From contig WLHO01000008.1 in NCBI GenBank assembly GCA_009702645.1, positions 1-13,552 on the forward strand: a stretch of DNA of 13,552 nt, read 5' to 3'. The notes below the pieces were generated by a model that saw only the letters and a list, made by a program, of their open reading frames with translations, ran no database searches and was not told where the DNA came from. The DNA is from Actinomycetota bacterium. GTDB taxonomy: Bacteria; Actinomycetota; Actinomycetes; Actinomycetales; Microbacteriaceae. Positions within the stretch are counted from its first letter, which is position 1. The number at the start of each line of letters is the position of its first letter. Shown in pieces: positions 1-9,237 of this stretch. A program made the position numbers and the translations under genes.

Positions 1-160
1 CGGCCGAAACATGGTCATGGTCATTGGTCCACTTAGAAACAAAGCTGAAGTGAAAACTGATGCAAAGAAAGCTGCGGATAAGGCTGCAAAAGCTGAAGCC
101 AAAGCTGAAACCACCGAAGTAGTAGTCGAAGAGGCTGCCATAGAAACAGGAGAGAAGTAA
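1..160 (+). CDS. infC: Translation initiation factor IF-3, C-terminal end (5' truncated)
   Basis: This is the last 52 codons of a gene that begins before the window; the first complete codon is at base 2 and the stop is TAA at 158-160. The reading frame opens with [14 protein letters not shown], which matches the final beta strand of the IF3 C-terminal domain (family pattern RNMxMVLxP). IF3 binds the 30S subunit, keeps it apart from 50S and checks initiator-tRNA pairing at the start codon. After the domain comes a tail of about 38 residues rich in Ala, Lys and Glu, probably flexible or helical; such tails occur in actinobacterial IF3. The following rpmI and rplT genes are the classic IF3 operon partners, which supports the call. 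Its last bases contain the ribosome binding site AGGAGAG (148-154) for rpmI. Confidence 0.92.
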   Translation, partial: GRNMVMVIGPLRNKAEVKTDAKKAADKAAKAEAKAETTEVVVEEAAIETGEK

Positions 161-355
161 ATGCCAAAACAGAAGACCCATTCGGGTGCCAAGAAGCGTT
201 TCCGCTTCACAGGTAGCGGCAAGCTCATGAAGCAGCAGATCAACATGCGCCACAACCTAGAGCACATGTCATCTAGACGTAAGCGTCGCTTGAACGCTGA
301 CCAGGTAGTTTCAGCTGCCGACTTTAAGACCATCAAGAAGCAGCTCGGCAAGTAA
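161..355 (+). CDS. rpmI: 50S ribosomal protein L35
   Basis: A 64-residue, strongly basic protein starting [14 protein letters not shown], the typical L35 N-terminus, with the usual [14 protein letters not shown] segment in the middle. The length is normal for the family (about 64-66). L35 is a late-assembling protein of the large ribosomal subunit that contacts 23S rRNA. The ATG follows the infC stop codon directly, with AGGAGAG six bases upstream inside infC, so translation is probably coupled to infC. The gene sits between infC and rplT as in most bacteria. Confidence 0.98.
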   Translation: MPKQKTHSGAKKRFRFTGSGKLMKQQINMRHNLEHMSSRRKRRLNADQVVSAADFKTIKKQLGK

Positions 356-379
356 CCGACGATTTTTAGGAGTTAGAAA

Positions 380-763
380 ATGGCAAGAGTAAAAGGCGCA
401 GTCAACTCGGCTAAGAAGCGTCGCGTTGTACTAGAGCGCGCAAAGGGATACCGCGGACAGCGCTCCCGTCTATACCGCATGGCAAAGCAGCAGATGCTGC
501 ACTCACTTGTTTATGCATTCAACGACCGCAGAGCACGCAAGGGTGACTTCCGCAGACTGTGGATCCAGCGCATCAACGCAGCATCCCGTGCAAACGGTAT
601 GACATACAACCGTTTCATCCAGGGACTTGGTCTTGCAGGAGTTCAGGTTGACCGCAGGATTTTGTCTGACCTAGCAGTAAACGAGCCAGCGACTTTCGCG
701 TCCTTGGTTGCAACTGCAAAGGCAGCACTTCCTAAGGACACTTCAGCACCTAAGGCGAGCTAA
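380..763 (+). CDS. rplT: 50S ribosomal protein L20
   Basis: A 127-residue basic protein beginning [20 protein letters not shown], the conserved rRNA-binding N-terminal arm of L20. The globular part includes [19 protein letters not shown] and the [10 protein letters not shown] segment. L20 is essential for early assembly of the 50S subunit, and in some bacteria it represses its own operon by binding the mRNA leader; that leader would lie outside this window. The Ala- and Lys-rich end after about residue 115 is a modest extension common in actinobacteria. A clear AGGAG (368-372) lies seven bases before the ATG. The stop is five bases before the methyltransferase start. Confidence 0.98.
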   Translation: MARVKGAVNSAKKRRVVLERAKGYRGQRSRLYRMAKQQMLHSLVYAFNDRRARKGDFRRLWIQRINAASRANGMTYNRFIQGLGLAGVQVDRRILSDLAVNEPATFASLVATAKAALPKDTSAPKAS

Positions 764-768
764 CAAAA

Positions 769-1563
769 TTGATTCAAGATCCCTCCCAAGCGGAAATAAA
801 AGGGGTCGCAAAGCTCACTAAGAAAGAGGCCCGGTCAGAGACCGGGCTCTTTCTGCTTGAGGGACCACAAGGCTTAAAAGAAGCCTTGGAGCGACCGAAG
901 CTAATTGAGAAATTGTTTGCGACTGAAAGCTTTGAAGAAAAGTATTCGGAGTTGATTACGCGCGCTCGTGACTCACGAGTAAGCGTCAACATAGTTTCTG
1001 AATCCGTACTCAAGGAACTAAGCGACACCACAACCCCTCAGGGTGTGGTTGCTGTTTGCCAGCAATTCCACGTGTCGATTGAGGACGTGCTTGCTTCGAA
1101 GCCGAAGCTGGTGGCTTTCTTGGCTCAAATTCGCGACCCAGGAAATGCAGGAACAGTTTTGCGTGCAGCGGACGCAGCCGGTGCAGATGCTGTGGTGTTC
1201 AGTAAGGGAAGCGTTGACATCTATAACCCGAAGGTTGTTCGGTCAACTACCGGTTCGATGTTCCATCTGCCATTTGTGATTGACGCCGACATTACTTCTT
1301 CACTGAGCCTGTTCAAGCAAGCTGGACTTGCTGTTTTGGGTGCTGACGTTGCTGGAAACTCCCTAGCAAGCATTGACTCTGCTGAACTAGCAAAGCCAAC
1401 TCTTTGGTTGTTTGGCAATGAAGCTTGGGGTCTAGAGCCTGAAGTATCGGCATTGGCCGACAAGTTGGTTCAGGTGCCTATTTTCGGAGCAGCTGAATCG
1501 CTGAACCTAGCCACTGCTGCCAGCGTTTGCATGTACGCGTCAGCCTTCGCTCAGAACAGCTAA
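769..1563 (+). CDS. SpoU/TrmH-family RNA 2'-O-ribose methyltransferase
   Basis: A 264-residue SPOUT-class enzyme expected to transfer a methyl group from S-adenosylmethionine to a ribose 2'-hydroxyl in rRNA (23S rRNA methyltransferase or TsnR-like) or tRNA; the exact target cannot be told from sequence. The N-terminal part (about 1-105) fits the SpoU substrate-binding domain, including GLFLLEGPQGLKEAL. The catalytic domain has the three family motifs: IRDPGNAGTVLRAA (121-134), LFGNEAWGL (214-222) and VPIFGAAESLNLATA (236-250), which form the knotted cofactor site. The start is TTG at 769, chosen because the conserved N-terminus begins there and a weak AAGGCGAG (752-759) lies at suitable distance inside the rplT end. 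The usual position after rplT and before pheS fits actinobacterial genomes. A strong hairpin lies within codons 19-28 (separate entry). Confidence 0.9.
   Translation: MIQDPSQAEIKGVAKLTKKEARSETGLFLLEGPQGLKEALERPKLIEKLFATESFEEKYSELITRARDSRVSVNIVSESVLKELSDTTTPQGVVAVCQQFHVSIEDVLASKPKLVAFLAQIRDPGNAGTVLRAADAAGADAVVFSKGSVDIYNPKVVRSTTGSMFHLPFVIDADITSSLSLFKQAGLAVLGADVAGNSLASIDSAELAKPTLWLFGNEAWGLEPEVSALADKLVQVPIFGAAESLNLATAASVCMYASAFAQNS
823..852 (+). terminator. Terminator-shaped hairpin inside the methyltransferase gene
   Basis: The perfect inverted repeat GCCCGGTC (829-836) and GACCGGGC (840-847) is separated by the loop AGA. Allowing one bulged G at 828, the flanks AAAGA (823-827) and TCTTT (848-852) also pair, giving a 13-bp stem whose 3' arm ends in a T-rich run (TCTTTCT). 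This is the form of an intrinsic terminator for the infC-rpmI-rplT transcript, placed 55 bases into the next gene. It may act as a partial terminator or attenuator that lowers methyltransferase expression relative to the ribosomal proteins. The T-run is interrupted by a C, so efficiency is uncertain. Confidence 0.55.
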
Positions 1564-1567
1564 TCGG

Positions 1568-1582
1568 TAAACTTTAGAACTA
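1568..1582 (+). promoter_or_regulatory. Possible -10 element for a leaderless pheS transcript
   Basis: TAAACT at 1568-1573 fits the actinobacterial -10 pattern TANNNT and lies eight bases before the pheS ATG at 1582, so transcription would start at or next to the start codon. No Shine-Dalgarno sequence is visible in the 18-base gap. No convincing -35 hexamer is present at the expected distance (around 1545-1550), which is common for actinobacterial promoters but leaves the call weak. Confidence 0.35.
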
Positions 1583-2622
1583 TGTCCAACTCCGAAGGTA
1601 TTTCGCAGGCAGAAGTCGATAAGGCCATATCTACTGCCCTGGCTGAAATCACCAAAGCGGGCTCTATCGCAGAGCTGAAGAAAGCAAAGGGTTCCATTCT
1701 TGGTGATGGTTCTGCCCTTGCAGGCTTCAGCGCCAGGTTAGGCAAGCTAGCTGCGGATCAAAAAGCTGAAGCGGGAAAAATTGTTGGCGGAGCCAGAGCC
1801 AAAGTCACCGAAGCTTTCGAAGCTAGAGAGCACGAGCTTTCTGCCGTAGAAGAGGCCAAACTTTTAGAAAAAGAAGCCATTGATGTCACGGCACTGGGTC
1901 GCATTGCCAGAACTGGTGCGCGTCATCCACTGAGCCTGCTGCAAGAAAAGATTTCGGACGTTTTTGTTGGCATGGGTTGGGAAATTGCCGAGGGACCAGA
2001 AGTTGAGAGCGAATGGTTCAACTTTGATGCATTGAACTTCGACGCTGACCACCCAGCTAGAGCCATGCAAGACACATTTTTTGTTGAGCCGACAGAGCAG
2101 AAGCTTGTTCTTAGAACTCACACCTCGCCTGTTCAGGTCAGGTCGATGCTGGATAGGGAAGTTCCTATCTATGTATTGTGCCCAGGCAGAGTGTTCCGTA
2201 CTGACGAGTTGGATGCCACTCACACACCGGTTTTCCACCAGGTTGAAGGACTTGCCATTGATAAAGGTCTTAGCATGGCTAACCTCCGTGGAACTTTGGA
2301 GCATTTTGCACGAATCATGTTTGGCGAAGAGGCCAAGATTCGACTGCGTCCATCATTTTTCCCATTCACCGAACCTTCCGCCGAGCTAGATGTTTGGCAC
2401 CCTGGCGCTAAAGGTGGAGCCAGGTGGGTCGAGTGGGGCGGCTGCGGAATGGTTAACCCGAATGTTCTTCGCGCCAGCGGAATTGATCCTGAAGTTTATT
2501 CCGGATTCGCATTTGGAATGGGCATCGAGAGAACCTTGATGTTTAGAAACGAAGTCAGTGACATGCACGACATGGTTGAAGGCGATGTTCGCTTCAGCCA
2601 GCAGTTCGGGATGGTGCTCTAA
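1582..2622 (+). CDS. pheS: Phenylalanyl-tRNA synthetase alpha subunit
   Basis: A 346-residue class II aminoacyl-tRNA synthetase subunit. With PheT it forms the cytoplasmic (alpha-beta)2 enzyme that charges tRNA-Phe. The N-terminal 90 or so residues are Ala-, Lys- and Glu-rich, as expected for the tRNA-binding coiled coil. The catalytic core starts near GARHPLSLLQEKI. Motif 2 is seen as FRTDELDATHTPVFHQVEG (205-223) and motif 3 as FGMGIERTLM (311-320). Length is normal. The start is the ATG at 1582, with no recognisable ribosome binding site; a -10-like TAAACT eight bases upstream suggests a leaderless mRNA. The stop abuts the pheT ATG, so the two subunits are made from one message. Confidence 0.98.
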   Translation: MSNSEGISQAEVDKAISTALAEITKAGSIAELKKAKGSILGDGSALAGFSARLGKLAADQKAEAGKIVGGARAKVTEAFEAREHELSAVEEAKLLEKEAIDVTALGRIARTGARHPLSLLQEKISDVFVGMGWEIAEGPEVESEWFNFDALNFDADHPARAMQDTFFVEPTEQKLVLRTHTSPVQVRSMLDREVPIYVLCPGRVFRTDELDATHTPVFHQVEGLAIDKGLSMANLRGTLEHFARIMFGEEAKIRLRPSFFPFTEPSAELDVWHPGAKGGARWVEWGGCGMVNPNVLRASGIDPEVYSGFAFGMGIERTLMFRNEVSDMHDMVEGDVRFSQQFGMVL

Positions 2623-5121
2623 ATGAGAGTTCCACTGAGCTGGCTTGGCGAGTATGTCGATCTACCAAGTGATGCAACACCTGCTTCGGTAATGGACCAG
2701 CTGGTCCGAGTTGGATTTGAAGAAGAAGCAGTACACACCTTTGATGTTTCTGGGCCACTGGTTGTTGGACAGGTATTGGAGTTTGTCTCAGAGCCTCAAG
2801 CAAACGGCAAAACCATTCGCTGGTGCCAGGTTCAAGTTGCCCCTGAAGGCCATAAAGCTGCAGATGGTGGAGCTTCCGTTCGAGGAATTGTTTGCGGGGC
2901 TTCCAACTTTGAAGTCGGCGACAAAGTAGTAGTGAGTCTTCCAGGTGCTGTGTTGCCTGGAAGCTTTGTTATTTCTGCACGCTCTACTTACGGCCACACC
3001 AGCGACGGAATGATTGCATCTGGGCGTGAGCTCAATCTCTCAGATGATCACGACGGTATCTTGCGACTAGCCACAATGGGACTTGATCCAAACGTTGGAA
3101 CCGATGCGATCGAGTTGCTTGGTCTAGCTGACAGCGCCGCCGAGATAAACGTTTTGCCAGATCGCGGATACTGCTTATCTATTCGGGGAGTAGCAAGAGA
3201 GTACTCACACGCTACCGGGGCCGAATACCGAGACCCAATCGGCAACGCGAAACCAGTTGCTGGTGAAGGTTTTGGTTTGAGTGTTTCTGATAAGGCTCCA
3301 ATTCGCGATCGAAAGACTTCTCAGAGTTTTATTCTTAGAACCGTCACTGGTATTGATGCCTCAAAGCCAACACCAACATGGATGCGCGCCAGACTCAAGC
3401 TTGCTGGAATGCGTTCAATTTCACTCGCCGTTGACATTACCAACTACGTAATGCTCGAGCTTGGTCAACCAGTTCATGCCTACGATCTAGACAAGATCAA
3501 GGGTGCTTTCACAATTCGCCGCGCAACTAAAGGCGAAGTTTTGAAAACTCTGGATGGCCAAGAGCGTAAATTGCACGAAGAAGATTTGTTGATCACTGAC
3601 GAGTCCGGTCCAATCGGACTTGCAGGAGTTATGGGCGGAGCTTCAACGGAAGTTTCTGAAACCACCACGAGCGTTTTGATCGAGGCTGCTCACTTTGACG
3701 GCATCTCTATAGCTAGAACTGCAAGAAGGCACAAGCTTTTCTCGGAAGCTTCCAAGAGATATGAACGCGGTGTAGATCCAAGAGTTGGCGAAATCGCAGC
3801 CGCGAGAGTGATTCAGCTTCTTGAGGCACACGCTGGAGGAAAAGCTGGGGCACTAGGTGCAACTTATTCAGACTTTGAGCCTGAAACAGAAGTGTTCCTC
3901 CCGCATGGCTTTGCTAACTCTTTGATGGGCGTTGATTACTCTGGCGAGGAAATTGAAGCAGTTCTTCGGGCTATTGGAGCGCAAGTTCGCTCTGAACAAG
4001 AAGGACTTCGGGTAACTGCTCCAAGTTGGAGACCCGACCTAAGTCATAAAACAGATCTAGTGGAAGAAATTGCCCGCATCACCGGATACGACCGGATTCC
4101 TTCCTTGTTGCCAGTGGCCCCTCCAGGAAAAGGATTGACCAGAGCTCAGCATTTCAGAAGCACTGCGCTGAACTCACTTGCTGCAAGCGGTTGCACTGAA
4201 GTACTGAGCTATCCGTTTGTTTCGGAAGCTTCCAATGAAGTCTTTGCCGATGCGAAGAAGGCCGTTTTGCTAGCCAACCCAATTCAAGAAGATGCCGGGC
4301 AACTGCGCATCTCATTGCTTCCAGGTCTTATCGAAACCGCCCGCAGAAATCTATCCCGAGGTCTCACCGATCTAGCCATGGTTGAACACGGCTCGGTGTT
4401 TATTGCAACAAAAGCTAAAGCACCTGAATTTCCACTAACTCACTCAAGACCTAGTGCCGATCAGATTGCAAACTTGGAGGCTGGAATTCCGTCGCAGCCT
4501 AAACATCTAGCTGGCCTTTTTCTAGGATCCCGCATTGGTGCGCAACCAGGATCTAAATCCGTTGTAGCAGGAGTCGAAGATGCACTGGAAGCTGCGCGAG
4601 TAGTCGCAGCTTCAGTTGGTGTCGAATTTGACGTGCGTCAGTCATCACCTAAGGGTCTCCATTCTGGACGCTCAGCAGAATTGTTGGTTGGTGGTATTTC
4701 CGTGGGAGTTGTGGGGGAGCTAAACCCGTCAGTTAGCAAATCCAATGACCTTCCTCGCACCGTTGGAGTGTTCGAGATAGACATGGACAAACTCTTTGCA
4801 GTTGCTCCAGAATCAATCCAAGCAAAGCCTCTTGGCACTTTGCCGGCAGCAACTCAAGACCTCTCGTTAGTTGTTGATTTAGGCACACCAGCTTCAGAGG
4901 TATTGGCGGCGGTTCGTGAGGGAGCTGGTGAGCTACTAGAGCTGATCACCTTGACTGATGACTATCGCGGCTCGAATGTTCCAGAAGGAAAGAAGTCTTT
5001 GACCTTCGCTCTTCGATTCAGAGCTATGGATCGCACCCTTACTCAGGCGGAAGCAACGGAAGCTAGGGATTCAGGTGTAGCGATGGCTAAGAAGAAGTAC
5101 AACGCGGAGATTCGTTCGTAA
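2623..5121 (+). CDS. pheT: Phenylalanyl-tRNA synthetase beta subunit
   Basis: An 832-residue protein, the normal size for the bacterial beta subunit. Domains in order: MRVPLSWLGEYV start; an EMAP-like tRNA-binding OB fold (about 44-155, with VRGIVCGASNFEVGDKV); the B3/B4 editing region that removes mischarged tyrosine (roughly 215-400, with GQPVHAYDLDK and GLAGVMGG); the B5 DNA-binding-like domain (around 410-490); a degenerate synthetase-like core with VLSYPFVSEAS; and a C-terminal ferredoxin-like anticodon-binding domain (from about 738, LPAATQDLSLVVD to the end). The ATG follows the pheS TAA directly. There is no good ribosome binding site, so expression probably depends on coupling to pheS. 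A 26-base gap separates it from argC, too short to require a separate promoter. Confidence 0.98.
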   Translation: MRVPLSWLGEYVDLPSDATPASVMDQLVRVGFEEEAVHTFDVSGPLVVGQVLEFVSEPQANGKTIRWCQVQVAPEGHKAADGGASVRGIVCGASNFEVGDKVVVSLPGAVLPGSFVISARSTYGHTSDGMIASGRELNLSDDHDGILRLATMGLDPNVGTDAIELLGLADSAAEINVLPDRGYCLSIRGVAREYSHATGAEYRDPIGNAKPVAGEGFGLSVSDKAPIRDRKTSQSFILRTVTGIDASKPTPTWMRARLKLAGMRSISLAVDITNYVMLELGQPVHAYDLDKIKGAFTIRRATKGEVLKTLDGQERKLHEEDLLITDESGPIGLAGVMGGASTEVSETTTSVLIEAAHFDGISIARTARRHKLFSEASKRYERGVDPRVGEIAAARVIQLLEAHAGGKAGALGATYSDFEPETEVFLPHGFANSLMGVDYSGEEIEAVLRAIGAQVRSEQEGLRVTAPSWRPDLSHKTDLVEEIARITGYDRIPSLLPVAPPGKGLTRAQHFRSTALNSLAASGCTEVLSYPFVSEASNEVFADAKKAVLLANPIQEDAGQLRISLLPGLIETARRNLSRGLTDLAMVEHGSVFIATKAKAPEFPLTHSRPSADQIANLEAGIPSQPKHLAGLFLGSRIGAQPGSKSVVAGVEDALEAARVVAASVGVEFDVRQSSPKGLHSGRSAELLVGGISVGVVGELNPSVSKSNDLPRTVGVFEIDMDKLFAVAPESIQAKPLGTLPAATQDLSLVVDLGTPASEVLAAVREGAGELLELITLTDDYRGSNVPEGKKSLTFALRFRAMDRTLTQAEATEARDSGVAMAKKKYNAEIRS

Positions 5122-5147
5122 ATAAGGTTTGCCGAAGGGAGCACTAG

Positions 5148-6194
5148 ATGGCTTTGAGCGTTGCAATCGCTGGCGCTAGCGGCTACGTCGGTGGCGAGCT
5201 GATCAGATTAGTTGCAAATCATCCTGAGCTGGAGCTTGAGACCGTAACTGCAAACAGCAATGTTGGCGAGAGCGTAGCTACCCTTCATCCGGAGAACACA
5301 ACACATTCGAACTTGATCTTTGTCGAAACCACACCCTCCAACCTTCAGGGTCACGATATTGTGTTTCTGGCTATGCCTCATTCAAAAAGTGCAGAGGTAG
5401 CTGCATGGCTTGAAGACACCAAGTTGATTCTTGATTGTGGTGCAGATTTTCGACTTGAGGACTCAGCTGCTTGGGTGAAGTTTTACGGAACCGACCACGC
5501 TGGAACTTGGAGCTATGGACTACCAGAGTTGACTTTGGCTTCGGGCGGAAAACAGCGCAGTCGATTGCGCGAAGTGAATCGAGTAGCAGTTCCGGGATGC
5601 AATGTCACTGCCATCACTTTGGGCCTAGCTCCTGCGTTAACTGCAGGTCTAATTGAGCCTGAAGACATTGTTTCTGTTCTGTCGGTAGGTACTTCCGGTG
5701 CCGGAAGATCTCCCGTTCCAAGTTCAACAGAGCTAGATCCCAAGGGTTCTGCAAACGCTTATGGCGTCGGGGGAGTGCACAGGCACACCCCAGAAATCGA
5801 ACAGAATCTTTCGCATGCTGCTGGAAAAAAGGTTTCTGTTTCATTTACTCCAGTTTTGGTTCCCATGTTCCGAGGTATCTTGGCCGTGAATACTGCAATG
5901 GCAAAGCCTGGCTTAACTTTGAGCTCACTTCGTAAGGCATACCAAGATGCCTATGGCGACGAAGCATTTATCCATGTTCTTCCAGAAGGTGAATTTCCAA
6001 ACACTGGAAACGTGTCTGGTTCAAACAATGCATCAATTGGATTATCGTTTGATGAGCATTCAGGGCGAGTGGTGATTGTCTCGGCAATCGATAACCTGGT
6101 CAAAGGTACGGCCGGAGCCGCCATTCAATCTTTGAACCTAGCCCTTGGCTTCAAAGAGACCCTAGGACTTGAGGGAATCGGGTTTCGTTCGTGA
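5148..6194 (+). CDS. argC: N-acetyl-gamma-glutamyl-phosphate reductase
   Basis: A 348-residue enzyme that reduces N-acetylglutamyl 5-phosphate to the semialdehyde with NADPH, the third step of arginine synthesis. The N-terminal nucleotide-binding motif is GASGYVG (9-15). The catalytic cysteine is Cys151 in VPGCNVTA; many families have PGCYPTA here, so the Asn-Val pair is a variant but the nucleophile is kept. GTSGAGR (181-187) and VHRHTPE (210-216) form the rest of the active site, followed by [14 protein letters not shown] strong AAGGGAG (5135-5141) stands six bases before the ATG, the first good ribosome binding site since rplT. It is the first gene of the arg cluster. I saw no ARG-box palindrome in the 26-base gap upstream. 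Confidence 0.97.
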   Translation: MALSVAIAGASGYVGGELIRLVANHPELELETVTANSNVGESVATLHPENTTHSNLIFVETTPSNLQGHDIVFLAMPHSKSAEVAAWLEDTKLILDCGADFRLEDSAAWVKFYGTDHAGTWSYGLPELTLASGGKQRSRLREVNRVAVPGCNVTAITLGLAPALTAGLIEPEDIVSVLSVGTSGAGRSPVPSSTELDPKGSANAYGVGGVHRHTPEIEQNLSHAAGKKVSVSFTPVLVPMFRGILAVNTAMAKPGLTLSSLRKAYQDAYGDEAFIHVLPEGEFPNTGNVSGSNNASIGLSFDEHSGRVVIVSAIDNLVKGTAGAAIQSLNLALGFKETLGLEGIGFRS

Positions 6195-7339
6195 GCGTGA
6201 CATTTGCAACAGGCTTTAGCGCAGGGTCAGTAGCAGCCGGACTCAAATCAAGTGGAAAACTTGACGTGACTGTCGTGCACAACACCGGGCCCTCTGACGC
6301 TGCAGCAGCAGTGTTCACCAGCAACCGAGCTAAAGCCAACCCAGTTCTTTGGTCAATGGAGGCCATTAAAGACGGTAGCGCCAGAGCAGTTGTTCTAAAC
6401 AGCGGTGGGGCAAATTGCTACACCGGGGCAGAAGGATTTCAGGCAACCCATAAATCCGCTGAGCTTGTTGCATCTGCTCTTGATGTTTCAGCACAAGACG
6501 TCTTGGTTTGTTCCACTGGATTGATTGGCGTTCAGTTGGATGGAACCAAGCTATATCCAGCCATTGAAGCAGCCTGCCAGAAGCTAAGTGCTGATGGCGG
6601 GGCCGAATCGGCCCAGGCAATTATGACTACGGACTCCGTGCCAAAGCTTGCAACAGCCACTTCAGCAGCTGGCTGGAAAATCGGGGGCATGGCCAAAGGC
6701 GCCGGGATGTTAGCTCCAGCACTTGCCACCATGCTGGTAGTTATAACCACCGATGCAGATGTTTCTGATCTGGATGCTCATCTTCGAGCAGCTACTTCGG
6801 TCTCATTTGATCGATTGGATTCCGATGGCTGCACCTCAACAAATGACACGGTCATCCTGATGGCCTCTGGCTCTTCCGGCATCAAGGCAGAGGCAGAAGA
6901 ATTTCAGAATTTGCTGGTTGATGTCTGCATGGATTTGGCTAGGCAGCTCATGAAAGATGCCGAAGGTGCAGCACACGAGATTGCAATCGAGGTCCATGGA
7001 GCTGCTACTGAATCTGATGCGCTCGAGGTTGGAAGATCAATTGCCAGAAACAACCTTTTCAAAACCGCAATCTACGGCAATGACCCTAACTGGGGAAGAA
7101 TCTTGGCCGCTATCGGAACTACTTCGGCGAGGTTTGATCCCTACGATATCGATGTTGAAATCAACGGGGTTCGAGTCTCTAGTAAAGGCGGTCCGGATCA
7201 GGAGCGATCACTTGTTGATTTATCCAAGCGTGAAGTATTGATTCGTGTTGGCCTAAACGCTGGGCAGGAAACTGCTACCGTTCTAACCAACGATCTGACC
7301 AAAGAGTACGTAATAGAGAACAGCGAGTACTCAAGCTAA
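6191..7339 (+). CDS. argJ: Bifunctional ornithine acetyltransferase / N-acetylglutamate synthase
   Basis: A 382-residue ArgJ. It moves the acetyl group from N-acetylornithine to glutamate, releasing ornithine and regenerating the first intermediate, and may also use acetyl-CoA. The precursor cleaves itself before a catalytic threonine; here that is Thr180 in [11 protein letters not shown], preceded by the conserved GGMAKGAGM. The C-terminal signature [23 protein letters not shown] is intact. The start is GTG at 6191, overlapping the argC stop by four bases; the resulting [19 protein letters not shown] matches the family N-terminus. A second GTG at 6197 is possible but would lose conserved residues. 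Presence of ArgJ indicates the cyclic acetyl-recycling version of the pathway. Confidence 0.97.
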   Translation: MSVTFATGFSAGSVAAGLKSSGKLDVTVVHNTGPSDAAAAVFTSNRAKANPVLWSMEAIKDGSARAVVLNSGGANCYTGAEGFQATHKSAELVASALDVSAQDVLVCSTGLIGVQLDGTKLYPAIEAACQKLSADGGAESAQAIMTTDSVPKLATATSAAGWKIGGMAKGAGMLAPALATMLVVITTDADVSDLDAHLRAATSVSFDRLDSDGCTSTNDTVILMASGSSGIKAEAEEFQNLLVDVCMDLARQLMKDAEGAAHEIAIEVHGAATESDALEVGRSIARNNLFKTAIYGNDPNWGRILAAIGTTSARFDPYDIDVEINGVRVSSKGGPDQERSLVDLSKREVLIRVGLNAGQETATVLTNDLTKEYVIENSEYSS

Positions 7340-8229
7340 TGAGCCCAAACCAGATTCAGGATGCGGCTCTTGCGCGCATCAAGGCCGAAACTCTGATTGA
7401 GTCACTTCCTTGGCTTCAGGATTTTCACGGCAAGGTGGTGGTTATCAAATTTGGCGGCAACGCCATGGTTGACGAACAACTCACTAAAGCTTTCGCAGAA
7501 GACATGGCCTATCTGAGATTTGTTGGAATCAAGCCAGTTGTGGTTCACGGAGGCGGGCCACAAATCACTGCTCGCCTGGCTGAGCTTGGTATCGAAACGG
7601 AATTCAAAAGTGGCCTTCGGGTCACAACTGATGAGGTAATTCAGGTAGTTAGAGATGTACTTCGTAATCAAATCTCGGCAGATTTGGCAAAGCTGGTTCA
7701 AGAAGCTGGTGCCAGCACAGTTATCTTGTCTGGAGAAGATTCCAATTTGTTCCGCGCCGAGAAAACTACAGTCGATCAAGCTGGAAATCCACTAGATGTC
7801 GGTTTAGTCGGAGAAGTCACCCAGGTAAACCCGCGAGTAGTTCTTGAGGCACTTTCTACAGGAGTGGTGCCAATTGTTTCCACAGTTGCCCCCGGTCCTG
7901 ACGGGTCACTGTTGAATGTGAATGCTGATCTAGCTGCTGCATCGTTGGCTGTTGCTCTCGGGGCTGAAAAACTACTTTTGCTCACCGACGTTGCTGGTCT
8001 TTATAGCAATTGGCCAAACAAGGATTCGTTGATTTCTGAAATCAGAGTTTCAGAATTGAAGGCATTGTTGCCTGAACTGGAGTCCGGCATGATCCCAAAG
8101 ATGCAAGCTTGCCTGAACGCTCTAGCCGGGGGAGTTCCAAGGGCTCACATAATCGATGGCCGTGCACCGCACAGTATTTTGCTTGAGATCTTCACATCCA
8201 GCGGTGTTGGCACCTTGGTGCTACCTTAG
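7339..8229 (+). CDS. argB: Acetylglutamate kinase
   Basis: A 296-residue amino-acid kinase that phosphorylates N-acetylglutamate with ATP, the second step and usual control point of the pathway. Seen motifs: KFGGNAM (37-43, phosphate binding), VVHGGGPQIT (68-77, substrate), LNVNADLAAASLA (192-204), LLLLTDVAGLY and SGMIPKM (249-255). An extra N-terminal helix (about 1-30) and the ending IIDGRAPHSILLEIFTSSGVGT resemble kinases that are feedback-inhibited by arginine, so end-product inhibition is likely (inference). The ATG overlaps the argJ TAA by one base. In most related clusters argD follows; here the next gene is argF after 22 bases. Confidence 0.97.
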   Translation: MSPNQIQDAALARIKAETLIESLPWLQDFHGKVVVIKFGGNAMVDEQLTKAFAEDMAYLRFVGIKPVVVHGGGPQITARLAELGIETEFKSGLRVTTDEVIQVVRDVLRNQISADLAKLVQEAGASTVILSGEDSNLFRAEKTTVDQAGNPLDVGLVGEVTQVNPRVVLEALSTGVVPIVSTVAPGPDGSLLNVNADLAAASLAVALGAEKLLLLTDVAGLYSNWPNKDSLISEIRVSELKALLPELESGMIPKMQACLNALAGGVPRAHIIDGRAPHSILLEIFTSSGVGTLVLP

Positions 8230-8251
8230 AAACTTCGAGAGGAGAATTCGC

Positions 8252-9181
<930 letters not shown>

Positions 9182-9237
9182 GATTGAACTATTCCCGATG
9201 CTTTGCGGGCTAGATTTTATGAATCAATAGGAGACAC

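Noticed and set aside
1864..2304. A 146-codon open frame on the - strand inside pheS
   Set aside because: It lies opposite the unmistakable PheS catalytic core, its translation resembles no protein I recognise, and no ribosome binding site or promoter supports it.
4999..5027. TTGACC inside pheT as a -35 for an argC promoter
   Set aside because: The -10 at the right distance (AGCTAT) matches poorly and the site is over 100 bases from argC.
5122..5147. ARG box or leader peptide before argC
   Set aside because: The 26-base gap has no TGAAT/ATTCA-type palindrome and no room for a leader peptide.
7402..7779. A 125-codon open frame on the - strand inside argB
   Set aside because: It is opposite conserved argB motifs and its composition looks like a random antisense frame.
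8156..8251. Upstream GTG start extending argF by 32 codons
   Set aside because: It lies within argB, the extra residues do not fit the carbamoyltransferase N-terminus, and the ATG at 8252 has a strong AGGAG.
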